In this document: positions 7,303-14,206 of the stretch, in pieces
How the letters are laid out: each line of letters begins with the position of its first letter
How positions within the stretch are numbered: the first letter of the stretch is position 1
Source: Microbacterium sp. SORGH_AS_0888
GTDB lineage: Bacteria > Actinomycetota > Actinomycetes > Actinomycetales > Microbacteriaceae
NCBI RefSeq assembly: GCF_030818905.1
Contig: NZ_JAUTAZ010000001.1
Coordinates: 434,001-498,000, forward strand
Length of the DNA: 64,000 nucleotides
Direction of reading: 5' to 3'
The notes under the pieces: model-generated
What the model was told of the DNA's origin: nothing
Database searches by the model: none
The model's input: only the letters and a program-made list of their open reading frames with translations
Program-made: the position numbers and the translations under genes

Positions 7303-7411
7303 CGCCGCTACTCCCGGACGGTCCCCGACATCCCCGGTCGCTGTCCCGGGATCCGCGTATTTCGGGGCTTTCCGGGGATGTCGGGCGGCGACGGAGACCC
7401 AGGCCCAAGCT

Positions 7412-7454
7412 CTCTTAATCAGTGGGTTCTGGGTTCGAGTCCCAGGGGGTGCAC
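7412..7454 (+). repeat. tRNA-Lys 3'-half direct repeat, copy 2 (attachment site)
   Basis: All 43 bp are identical to copy 1 at 1235-1277, including the anticodon loop CTCTTAA, the T arm and the acceptor strand. The sequence to the left is not tRNA-like. It marks the right boundary of the element carrying the DUF4062 protein and the left boundary of the short segment with the EamA transporter. Confidence 0.85.
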
Positions 7455-7461
7455 TCCAGGG

Positions 7462-7497
7462 AAGGCCTGGTCAGAGCGTGTTGTCTGACCAGGCCTT
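7462..7497 (+). terminator. Rho-independent terminator after att copy 2
   Basis: AAGGCCTGGTCAGA (7462-7475) pairs perfectly with TCTGACCAGGCCTT (7484-7497), with an 8-nt loop. It begins 7 bp after the tRNA-like end. It shares its position, but not its sequence, with the hairpins after the other two copies. Confidence 0.75.
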
Positions 7498-7556
7498 TCG
7501 CCTGCTGGTGTGGACATCCCATCGCTGCCCGTGGTGGGCCGGGCTACCGTTGTCGG

Positions 7557-8612
7557 GTGAGCTTCGGAGCGTTGCGTCATGTCGGTGTTCAGGCGGGGGT
7601 GGCAGCGGCTGTTCTGTTCGGTGCGGGTGCCCCCGTGGCCAAGCTGCTGCTGGGCGAGGTCTCGCCGTGGCTGCTTGCGGGCCTGCTGTACCTCGGCTCG
7701 GGCGTCGGCCTCGGCATCTACCGTCTCGTGCGTCGTGCGCCCCGCGTTCGGCTCCAGCGGCACGAGCGGCTTCCACTGGCCGGTGCCGTCTTCTTCGGTG
7801 GGATGCTCGGACCGGTGCTGCTCATGTTCGGCTTGTCCAACATGCCTGCCTCTGGCGCGTCCCTGCTGCTGAACGCGGAAGGCGTGGCCACGGCGCTGCT
7901 GGCATGGTTCGTCTTCCGGGAGAACTTCGACCGCCGAGTCGCCCTCGGCATGGTCGCCATCGTCGCCGGGGCCGTCGTGCTGTCCATCCCGATGGGCGGG
8001 TCGATCCGGTTCGGAGGCATCTGGCCGACGCTGGCGGTTCTCGGCGCGTGCCTCTCGTGGGGTATCGACAACAACCTGACACGCAAGGTCGCGTTGAACG
8101 ATGCGACGTGGCTCGCCACGATCAAGGGAGGCGTGGCCGGCCCCGTGAATCTCGTTCTCGCGTTCCTGCTCGGCGCGGCCCTGCCGCCCGCGTGGAGCGT
8201 CGCCGCCGCGATGGGCGTCGGCCTGCTGGCGTACGGTGTCAGCCTCGTGCTGTTCATCGTGTCGATGCGGCACGTCGGCACCGCCCGTGCCGGGGCGTAC
8301 TTCAGCGTGGCGCCCTTCTTCGGCGCGCTGCTCGCCGTGCTCATGGGCGAGGCGCTGACGGCTCCTCTCGTCATCGCTGCCGCGCTCATGGCCGTGGGTG
8401 TGTGGTTGCACCTGACAGAGCGTCACGAGCACGAACACAGGCACGAGGCCATCGCTCACGACCACTGGCATCGCCACGATGATGAGCACCATGACCACGA
8501 GCACCCCGAGCCGGTCGCAGCGGGCACCTGGCACCGGCACGAGCACACGCACGAGGCCGTGACGCACAGGCACGCGCACTTCCCCGACTCGCATCACAGG
8601 CACGCGCACTGA
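7557..8612 (+). CDS. EamA/DMT family transporter with His-rich C-terminal tail, 351 aa
   Basis: Ten hydrophobic segments fill residues 1-285 in the two-repeat EamA pattern (GAGAPVAKLLLGEVSPWLLA in repeat 1; SLVLFIVSMRHVGTARAGAY and PFFGALLAVLMGEALTAPLV in repeat 2). The last 60 residues are a cytosolic tail packed with His (HEHEHRHEA, HDHWHRHDDEHHDHEH, HRHAHFPDSHHRHAH), which very likely binds Ni, Co, Zn or Cu ions. A -10 box TACCGT ends 6 nt before the GTG at 7557, so the transcript is probably leaderless. Export of a metal or metal complex is a reasonable inference; the substrate is unknown. It is the only intact gene in its tRNA-bounded segment. Confidence 0.8.
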   Translation: MSFGALRHVGVQAGVAAAVLFGAGAPVAKLLLGEVSPWLLAGLLYLGSGVGLGIYRLVRRAPRVRLQRHERLPLAGAVFFGGMLGPVLLMFGLSNMPASGASLLLNAEGVATALLAWFVFRENFDRRVALGMVAIVAGAVVLSIPMGGSIRFGGIWPTLAVLGACLSWGIDNNLTRKVALNDATWLATIKGGVAGPVNLVLAFLLGAALPPAWSVAAAMGVGLLAYGVSLVLFIVSMRHVGTARAGAYFSVAPFFGALLAVLMGEALTAPLVIAAALMAVGVWLHLTERHEHEHRHEAIAHDHWHRHDDEHHDHEHPEPVAAGTWHRHEHTHEAVTHRHAHFPDSHHRHAH

Positions 8613-8622
8613 GCCGTGCGCG

Positions 8623-8742
8623 TCACTCGGTCGGCGTCGGTCTGCTCAGGGTAAGTCGCACGGTGTCGCGCGAGATCGGGAATCGAGCGTCGATAGCCGT
8701 CAGCGTCCGACCTTGACCGCGGCGATGCACCGCTGCGTCCTG
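8623..8742 (-). pseudogene. Possible resolvase/transposase helix-turn-helix remnant
   Basis: The leftward frame ends with GRTLTAIDARFPISRDTVRL and a stop at 8623. This matches the helix-turn-helix seen at the C terminus of serine recombinases and related proteins (TLTAIAxxFGVSRxTVxR). No body of the protein precedes it. With the hairpin-rich right edge it accounts for most of the gap 8613-8811. Confidence is low because only about 35 residues are visible. Confidence 0.35.
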
Positions 8743-8811
8743 TGCGGGGTGACGGCACCGAGCGCTCCTCCATGCGGCCACGGTCACTGGCTCGATCGGC
8801 AGCGCAGTTGA

Positions 8812-8854
8812 CCCTTGATCAGTGGGTTCTGGGCTCGAGTCCCAGGGGGTGCAC
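8812..8854 (+). repeat. tRNA-Lys 3'-half direct repeat, copy 3 (probable original end)
   Basis: It matches copies 1 and 2 at 40 of 43 positions; the differences are in the anticodon loop region (CCCTTGATC instead of CTCTTAATC) and the T loop (GGCTCGAG instead of GGTTCGAG). As the rightmost copy, next to the core-like chromosome, it is probably the displaced 3' end of the original host tRNA, free to drift since the elements supplied a new 3' end. Confidence 0.8.
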
Positions 8855-8857
8855 GGA

Positions 8858-8898
8858 GAACCGCCCCTCACCGCGCATCGCTCGGTCAGGGGCGGTTC
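8858..8898 (+). terminator. Hairpin terminator after att copy 3
   Basis: GAACCGCCCCT (8858-8868) and AGGGGCGGTTC (8888-8898) form a perfect 11-bp stem. It lies 3 bp after the tRNA-like end and is probably the native terminator of the host tRNA gene. It also faces the end of the leftward acetyltransferase gene. Confidence 0.65.
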
Positions 8899-8942
8899 CG
8901 GCTTCGCTCCGATTCGCAGGAGCTCTCGCCGGAGGGCGTGGT

Positions 8943-9503
8943 TCAGGGGGAGACGACGGCGTCCAGGATCTGTCTGGGGAGGGGACGGTCCGCGTAGACG
9001 AGTCGGACGGCATCGGGGTCGGGGATCCGCGGATCCTGCCCGCGCCATGCACGTGTGAGGCCGAGACGCTGGGCGGTGCGCAGAGACCCCAGGTTGCGCT
9101 CGAGAAGGACGGCGAGAACGGGAAGGCCGGAGGCCTGGGCGGACGCGGCAGCCATCCCTGTGCGGGCGATCTCCGTCGCGAAGCCGTGTCCCTGGTGCTC
9201 GGGAAAGAGCCGGTAGTAGATGTTCCAGAACCCGGCGGGGCGGCGGCGCACTCCTCCGATCCCGACGACCGCCCCGTCATCGCTGCGGCGAGCTGTCCAG
9301 TACCCGAGGCCGTCACGCTGCCAGTCCGCGGCGTAGTCGGTCACGTCGGACACCATCTGCTCGCGGTCGACGTACACGCCAGAAGGCAGATGAGTCCACA
9401 CGCGAGGATCCGAGTGCAGCGTGAACAGGTCTGAGATGTCACCCGGCGCCACCGCGGTCAACGTCAGGCGTTCGGTCGTCACCCTTCGAAAGTCAGAACG
9501 CAT
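8943..9503 (-). CDS. GNAT family N-acetyltransferase, 186 aa
   Basis: The length and pattern fit the RimJ/RimL-like branch of GNAT enzymes, which transfer acetyl from acetyl-CoA to an amine. The N terminus TTERLTLTAVAPGDISDLF is the usual first strand-helix. LGYWTARRSDDGAVVGIGGV is motif A entry, and FPEHQGHGFATEIARTGMAA contains the acetyl-CoA loop in the form Q-x-x-G-x-A. A -10 box TAGCGT ends 6 nt before the ATG, suggesting a leaderless message. The acceptor is unknown. It is the first core-like gene right of the integrated elements. Confidence 0.85.
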   Translation of the reverse strand: MRSDFRRVTTERLTLTAVAPGDISDLFTLHSDPRVWTHLPSGVYVDREQMVSDVTDYAADWQRDGLGYWTARRSDDGAVVGIGGVRRRPAGFWNIYYRLFPEHQGHGFATEIARTGMAAASAQASGLPVLAVLLERNLGSLRTAQRLGLTRAWRGQDPRIPDPDAVRLVYADRPLPRQILDAVVSP

Positions 9504-9655
9504 CCGGTCACGCTACCGCGCGAGGCACGGGAGCCTCTCGCCGGGGTGCGGCCGACGGATCCCGGGTGCCGGACCGGTCGGAGCCGGGGACTCGTCCGTC
9601 GTCGCGGGCTGTCAAGCCCGTCGCGTGCACGATGAGATCGGCGTTGACTCCCCGC

Positions 9656-9799
9656 ATGAGCACACCCGACGGACACAACGCACAGGGAACACCGGGCGAC
9701 GACGAGGAGGCCGACACGGCTTCGGGCGGCGCCCCCGAGGCGCCGGACGTCACGACGGACGAGAACGGACGGCCCGTCGACAACCCCTCAGGTGGCTGA
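9656..9799 (+). CDS. Small acidic protein, 47 aa
   Basis: The ATG at 9656 opens a 47-residue frame rich in Asp, Glu, Gly and Pro, starting MSTPDGHNAQGTPGDDEEAD and ending DENGRPVDNPSGG. It is probably disordered. Its composition is unlike random GC-rich frames (no Arg run), and a strong hairpin follows it. I recall similar short acidic proteins in Microbacterium but assign no function. Confidence 0.5.
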   Translation: MSTPDGHNAQGTPGDDEEADTASGGAPEAPDVTTDENGRPVDNPSGG

Positions 9800-9854
9800 C
9801 GTGAGCACGCTTCCGCCGGAGCCGGAGGGAGCTCCGCCGTTCGACGATCCGCAC

Positions 9855-9897
9855 GAGGACGAGCCGGGGGCGCCGCCGCAGCCCCCGGCTCGTCCTC
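9855..9897. terminator. Bidirectional terminator, 17-bp stem
   Basis: GAGGACGAGCCGGGGGC (9855-9871) and its exact complement (9881-9897) are separated by 9 nt. It separates the rightward small gene ending at 9799 from the leftward MFS gene ending at 9901, so it can serve both. Confidence 0.8.
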
Positions 9898-9900
9898 GCG

Positions 9901-11127
9901 TCAGGCCGCGTCGCCGATGAGGATCGCGGCGCCTTCTTCCGCGGCATCCGCCTCGTGGGCGTCGATGCCGGAAAGCACCCGGTGGAAGATCGCGATGACG
10001 GCCGTCGCGATCAGGATGGATGCCGCCGCGAAGAAGTAGGGCACGGGCGCGCCGTACGCGTGCCACAGCCACGCCGCGATCGGAGGAGCGGCCGCGCCGC
10101 CGAGGAAGCGGACCGCGGAGTACGCGGACGACGCCACCGATCGCGGCAGGTCCGTGGCCTCCATGACCGACTCGGTGAGCACCGTGTTCATGATGCCGAG
10201 CAACAGGCCGCCGACGATGATGCACACCACCAGCGACGCCGCGCTCGAGACGAACAGCGCCGCCGCGATCAGGTCGACGGCCAGCAACGGCAGTGTCCAG
10301 AGCATCACGGCCGTGCGCGACCAGCGTCGTAGGAGCGCCGGCGCGACCCACACGCTCGTGAGAGCGAGTGCCACGCCCCATCCGAAGAACGTGAACCCGA
10401 TTCCCATGGCGCCGAACCCGAGCGGGTAAGGCGAGAAGGCGAGCAGCACGAAGAACCCGATGTTGTAGAAGAGGGCGGCGACCGCCAGCACGGCGAGTGC
10501 GGGACGACCCAGGGCGCGGAAGGGGGCCGAGAGCGGCACGGGGGTCCGCTTCTCGCCGGGCCCGCGCAGCAGCACCGCGACGGCGACGAACGCGATCGAC
10601 ATCAGCGCCACGACGCCGAAGAACGGCCCCCGCCAGCTCACCTCGCCGAGCAGACCGCCCAGCAGCGGGCCGATCGCGATGCCGAGCCCGAGCGCCGCCT
10701 CATAGAGGACGATCGCCGCACCGCTGCCGCCGCTCGCGGCTCCGACGATCGTCGCGAGCGCGGTCGAGATGAACAGCGCGTTGCCGAGCCCCCATCCGGC
10801 TCGGAAGCCGATGATCGTGTTCACGTCGCCGGACAGGGCGCAGAGCAGTGCGAAGACCACGATCAGGGCGAGACCGACGAGGAGCGTCGACTTGGCGCCG
10901 ATGCGGCTGGAGATCCAGCTCGTGATGAGCATCGCGAGTCCGGTGACGAACAGGTAGCTCGTGAAGAGGAGCTCCGTCTGAACCGGAGTCGCATCGAGGG
11001 ATTCGGAGATCGCGGGCAGGATCGGATCCACCAGGCCGATGCCCATGAATGCGACGACGCTCGCGAAGGCGACCGCCCACACCTGTGCCGGCTGACGCCA
11101 CACGCTGGCGGTCTTGCCGCCGCTCAT
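9901..11127 (-). CDS. MFS transporter, probable drug efflux, 408 aa
   Basis: Twelve hydrophobic segments are visible, with the first helix FASVVAFMGIGLVDPILPAI and the A-like loop SWISSRIGAKSTLLVG after helix 2, typical of DHA1 drug/proton antiporters. The ATG at 11127 overlaps the stop of the upstream marR-type gene (ATGA), so the two are translated from one message. Regulation by that MarR protein through the palindrome at 11554 is strongly implied. The substrate is unknown. Confidence 0.85.
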   Translation of the reverse strand: MSGGKTASVWRQPAQVWAVAFASVVAFMGIGLVDPILPAISESLDATPVQTELLFTSYLFVTGLAMLITSWISSRIGAKSTLLVGLALIVVFALLCALSGDVNTIIGFRAGWGLGNALFISTALATIVGAASGGSGAAIVLYEAALGLGIAIGPLLGGLLGEVSWRGPFFGVVALMSIAFVAVAVLLRGPGEKRTPVPLSAPFRALGRPALAVLAVAALFYNIGFFVLLAFSPYPLGFGAMGIGFTFFGWGVALALTSVWVAPALLRRWSRTAVMLWTLPLLAVDLIAAALFVSSAASLVVCIIVGGLLLGIMNTVLTESVMEATDLPRSVASSAYSAVRFLGGAAAPPIAAWLWHAYGAPVPYFFAAASILIATAVIAIFHRVLSGIDAHEADAAEEGAAILIGDAA

Positions 11128-11555
11128 CGGGCGAGCTCCGCCGTGCGGGTGCGGTCGGCGACGATGTCCGCCGCGCGGCGAACGACATCCCAGTCCTCGT
11201 CGCTCAGATCGGAGAACCGCGGGGCGAGCGCCGCGCTGAGGACTCGGAGCCATTCGTCGAGGGCGGCCAGACCCGCTGGCGTCACCGTCACCACCGTGAC
11301 GCGCGAGTCGTTGGCATCGGCTCCCCGCTCTACGAGGCCGGCGTCGGCGAGCTGTGCGACCAGCCGCGTCATTCCGGGCTGGGTGACGCGGCTGAGCGTG
11401 GCGAGGTCGCCGATGCGAAGCGGTCCGTGATCACGGAGGAGGACGATCGTCCGCCATTGCGCGGCGGGGGCCTCGGTCCGGGTCTCGAGCGACGCGACGC
11501 GCGTGAGGGCGTGTGCGCCCAACAGCAGTCTGAGGATGTCGTCGGAATGTTCCAT
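11124..11555 (-). CDS. MarR family transcriptional regulator, 143 aa
   Basis: The winged helix-turn-helix region reads IVLLRDHGPLRIGDLATLSR, VTQPGMTRLVAQLADAGLVE and DSRVTVVTVTPAGLAALDEW, the classic MarR layout (recognition helix, then wing, then dimer helix). It precedes and overlaps an MFS efflux gene by 4 bp. Its start codon lies within a 26-bp palindrome containing its own promoter, so it is very probably autoregulated and releases efflux expression on ligand binding. Confidence 0.9.
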   Translation of the reverse strand: MEHSDDILRLLLGAHALTRVASLETRTEAPAAQWRTIVLLRDHGPLRIGDLATLSRVTQPGMTRLVAQLADAGLVERGADANDSRVTVVTVTPAGLAALDEWLRVLSAALAPRFSDLSDEDWDVVRRAADIVADRTRTAELAR

Positions 11556-11579
11556 ACCGCGAGTATATACCCGAGGTAT
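11554..11579 (-). promoter_or_regulatory. MarR operator overlapping a leaderless promoter
   Basis: Read leftward, the 26 bp go from ATACCTCGGGTA through TATACTCG to GCGGTAT and are symmetric at 22 of 26 positions. The -10 box TATACT sits inside it and ends 6 nt before the marR ATG. A bound dimer would therefore cover the -10 box, the transcription start and the start codon. Confidence 0.75.
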
Positions 11580-11636
11580 CTAACTCGATGCGCCACGCGA
11601 CGCGGGGGTTCACGCGGCCGTGCCGAGGAGCTCGGG

Positions 11637-11894
11637 TCAGGAGCGCAGACGCTTCTTGAGGAGCTTCTCCTCGTCTCCCGAGACGGGCGAGTCCCCCGCC
11701 ACCAGGTGCCCGCGCGACGCGCGGAACGTGTCGACGATCGCTCCGATCGCGAGGGCGAGGGTGATGCCCCAGCTGATCCAGGCGAGGGCGGTCCGCCAGG
11801 TGAACGGCTCCTCGTGGTTGCGGAGCCCCCGCAGGAGTGAGACGCCGCCGATCACGGCGCTGAACAGGCCGGTGCCGAACAGGTACTTGCGCAT
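11637..11894 (-). CDS. Small two-helix membrane protein, 85 aa
   Basis: Two hydrophobic helices are present (LFGTGLFSAVIGGVSLLRGL and TALAWISWGITLALAIGAIV), followed by a charged cytosolic end GDEEKLLKKRLRS. The ATG at 11894 is chosen because TACGGT ends 7 nt upstream, a -10 box for a leaderless transcript; the longer open frame lacks support. No function is known. It is divergent from otsA. Confidence 0.65.
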   Translation of the reverse strand: MRKYLFGTGLFSAVIGGVSLLRGLRNHEEPFTWRTALAWISWGITLALAIGAIVDTFRASRGHLVAGDSPVSGDEEKLLKKRLRS

Positions 11895-12008
11895 GGTCCC
11901 CACCGTAGCGCGCGCGTCTAGCGAGTCATCGGCCTTGACGCCACCGCCGTCGGCATGGGAAGCCGCGCTGTTAGCCTGACACAACCGATTCGAAGCAGGA
12001 GATCACCC

Positions 12009-13418
12009 GTGTCCACAGCCGAGTTCGTCGTCGTCGCCAACCGTCTCCCCGTGGATCGCGACGCGGATGGGGGATGGCGCCCCTCGCCCGGAGGACTCGT
12101 GGCCGCACTCGAGCCGGTGATGCGCAAGGCCGATGGCGCGTGGGTCGGCTGGGCCGGAAAGCCGGACCTCGAGCTCGAGCCGTTCGACAACGACGGCATG
12201 CACCTCGTCCCCATCACGCTCACGGCGGATGACGTCGAGCAGTACTACGAAGGCTTCTCCAACGACACGATCTGGCCGCTCTACCACGACGTGATCGCCG
12301 CGCCGCGCTACCGCCGTGCCTGGTGGGAGTCGTACGTCTCGGTGAACGAACGGTTCGCGGATGCCGCGGCGTCCGTCGCGGCGCAGGGCGCGACGGTCTG
12401 GGTGCAGGACTATCAGCTGCAGCTCGTTCCGCGCCTGCTCCGCGAACGCCGGCCCGACCTCACGATCGGGTACTTCCACCACATTCCGTTCCCGGCATAC
12501 GGTCTCTACGCCCAGCTGCCGTGGCGTCGGCAGGTCCTCGAGGGGCTGCTGGGCGCCGACGTCATCGGCTTCCAGCGCGTCGCCGACGCCGGAAACTTCG
12601 CGCGCGCCGTCCGCCGCCAGCTGCGCTACGAGACGAAGGCCTCCGGCATCCGCGTGCCCGAGGCGGACGGCGGCTCGCGACTCGCTCTCGCCAAGGCGTT
12701 CCCGATCTCGATAGACGCCGAGCTGTATGTCGAGCTCGCGCAGCGCGAGGACATCCGTGCGCGCGCCGCCGAGATCCGCGCCGAGCTCGGCAATCCGAAG
12801 AAGATCCTGCTGGGCGTCGACCGCCTCGACTACACGAAGGGCATCCGCCATCGGATGAAGGCGTTCGGCGAGCTGCTGGAGGACGGGCGTCTGTCGGTCG
12901 AGGACGTGACCCTCGTCCAGGTCGCGAGCCCCAGTCGCGAGCGGGTCGGGCCCTACATGCAGCTGCGCGACGAGATCGAGCTGACCGTCGGTCGCATCAA
13001 CGGCGACTACGACACGATGGGGCACACGGCGATCCGGTATCTCCACCAGGCGTTCCCGCGCGAGGAGATGGTCGCGCTGTACCTCGCAGCCGACGTCATG
13101 CTGGTCACCGCGCTGCGGGACGGCATGAATCTCGTCGCCAAGGAGTATGTCGCGAGCCGCGTCGACAATCGGGGCGTGCTGGTGCTGAGCGAGTTCGCGG
13201 GAGCCGCGGACGAGCTGGGCAGTGCCCTGCTGATCAACCCGCACGACATCGGCGGGCTGAAGAACACGATCGAGCGGGCGGTCCACATGCCCGGCGCGGA
13301 GCAGGGGAGGAGGATGCGGGCGCTGCGGCGCCGCGTCCGCGAGCACGACGTCGAGGCGTGGTCCCAGGACTTCCTCGCCGCCCTCGACGAGGCGAGCCAC
13401 GCAGGAGGCCACCGATGA
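12009..13418 (+). CDS. otsA: Trehalose-6-phosphate synthase OtsA, 469 aa
   Basis: OtsA transfers glucose from a nucleotide sugar to glucose-6-phosphate to give trehalose-6-phosphate. GT20 landmarks are in order: VVANRLPVD at the N terminus, GWAGKPD, YFHHIPFPAYGLYAQLPWR, VDRLDYTKGIRHRMKAF and ALRDGMNLVAKEYVA. The start is GTG 12009 with AGGAG upstream. The stop overlaps the start of otsB (ATGA), so both enzymes of the two-step trehalose pathway are made together. Trehalose serves as an osmoprotectant and, in many actinobacteria, as an envelope precursor. Confidence 0.96.
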   Translation: MSTAEFVVVANRLPVDRDADGGWRPSPGGLVAALEPVMRKADGAWVGWAGKPDLELEPFDNDGMHLVPITLTADDVEQYYEGFSNDTIWPLYHDVIAAPRYRRAWWESYVSVNERFADAAASVAAQGATVWVQDYQLQLVPRLLRERRPDLTIGYFHHIPFPAYGLYAQLPWRRQVLEGLLGADVIGFQRVADAGNFARAVRRQLRYETKASGIRVPEADGGSRLALAKAFPISIDAELYVELAQREDIRARAAEIRAELGNPKKILLGVDRLDYTKGIRHRMKAFGELLEDGRLSVEDVTLVQVASPSRERVGPYMQLRDEIELTVGRINGDYDTMGHTAIRYLHQAFPREEMVALYLAADVMLVTALRDGMNLVAKEYVASRVDNRGVLVLSEFAGAADELGSALLINPHDIGGLKNTIERAVHMPGAEQGRRMRALRRRVREHDVEAWSQDFLAALDEASHAGGHR

Positions 13419-14197
13419 GCGTTGCGACGATCGCCGAGCTCGCGACCGTGGGAGAGCTGCTCGTCGCACTCGACTTCGACGGCACGCTGGCGCCGAGGCA
13501 GGACGACCCGATGGCGGCACGGATGCTGCCCGGGGCCCGCGCCGCGGTCGATGCGCTGGCGCGACTGCCGCGCACGACCGTCGCCCTCGTCTCGGGCCGG
13601 AGCCTGGGCGACCTCGAGGAGATCAGCGAGCACACAGCGGACTCTCCGATCCACCTCGCGGCCTCCCACGGCGCGGAGTTCTGGCACCCGGGCGACCCCG
13701 ACGCGGCACCCGCCCCGTCGCCCGAGAGCATCGCCGAGCGCGACCGCGTGCGCGGCGACGCCGAGCGGGCGGTCGAAGACCTCGCGGACGTCTGGATCGA
13801 GCCGAAGACGTTCGGCTTCGCGGTCCACACCCGTCAAGCCGGCGCGGCCGAGACCGCCGAGGCGCACGCGCGCGTCGAGCGTCTCATGGCGGGGGAGGAG
13901 CCGCACTGGCGGCGGCGCACGGGCCACGACATCCTCGAGTACGCCAGCCGCCAGGAGGGCAAGGACACGGCGGTGGCGGAGCTGCGCCGTCTCACGCACG
14001 CGGATGCCGTGCTGTTCGCGGGCGATGACGTCACCGACGAGGACGCGCTGGCGAGCCTCGGTCCCGCGGACCTCGGCGTGCACGTCGGCGACGGCGACAC
14101 GGCCGCGTCGGTCTCCGTGCCGCGCATCGAGGACCTCGCCGATCTGCTCGCGGAGCTCGCGCGCCAGCGCGCGCGTGCCGTCGGTGCCCGGGAATAG
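13415..14197 (+). CDS. otsB: Trehalose-6-phosphate phosphatase OtsB, 260 aa
   Basis: This HAD-superfamily phosphatase removes the phosphate of trehalose-6-phosphate. It shows HAD motif I LDFDGTLAP (nucleophile and acid Asp), motif II VALVSGRSL, the OtsB segment LAASHGAEFW and motif IV GDDVTDEDAL. It overlaps otsA by 4 bp and has AGGAGG upstream. Its stop codon overlaps the -10 box of ilvD, so the trehalose and branched-chain genes are packed without a gap. Confidence 0.95.
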   Translation: MSVATIAELATVGELLVALDFDGTLAPRQDDPMAARMLPGARAAVDALARLPRTTVALVSGRSLGDLEEISEHTADSPIHLAASHGAEFWHPGDPDAAPAPSPESIAERDRVRGDAERAVEDLADVWIEPKTFGFAVHTRQAGAAETAEAHARVERLMAGEEPHWRRRTGHDILEYASRQEGKDTAVAELRRLTHADAVLFAGDDVTDEDALASLGPADLGVHVGDGDTAASVSVPRIEDLADLLAELARQRARAVGARE

Positions 14198-14206
14198 ACT
14201 GCAACG

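Larger units (their letters stand above)
6998..7411. other. Gene-free stretch at the right end of the element
   Basis: No convincing gene was found. A leftward open frame (RVLAQLVADKLGRIAEHHRD near 7120-7160) looks protein-like but has no start or family and may be a decayed gene. The stretch also holds the hairpin at 7196 and the right copy of the 17-bp repeat at 7286. Confidence 0.4.
1235..7454. mobile_element. Integrated element between tRNA-Lys repeats 1 and 2
   Basis: The interval is bounded by two identical 43-bp tRNA-Lys 3' halves in the same orientation. It contains an integrase remnant (2890-3249), a leftward set of five small genes (3328-5738), two adjacent rightward genes at 1415-2888 and a DUF4062 protein at 6008. 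A 17-bp repeat occurs inside each end (1351 and 7286). No replication, relaxase or T4SS gene is visible, so it would be a small non-conjugative island. Excision by its own integrase is not expected, because that gene is broken. Confidence 0.7.
7412..8854. mobile_element. Short tRNA-bounded segment carrying a His-tailed EamA transporter
   Basis: The segment is bounded by tRNA-Lys repeats 2 and 3. It contains one intact gene (7557-8612) and a short leftward helix-turn-helix remnant. No integrase is present, so it would be either a heavily deleted element or a passenger left between two integration events. The right repeat has two base differences from the other two copies, as expected of the oldest, no longer selected tRNA end. 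Confidence 0.5.

Noticed and set aside
8623..9048. Full 141-codon leftward frame over att copy 3
   Set aside because: Its middle is antisense to the tRNA-like repeat (LGLEPRT-like peptides). Only the last 35 residues resemble a helix-turn-helix and were kept as a remnant.
9801..9920. Small rightward frame of 39 codons after the 47-aa gene
   Set aside because: It lies on the 17-bp-stem terminator and runs into the convergent MFS gene; the Pro/Arg-rich peptide is explained by the hairpin.
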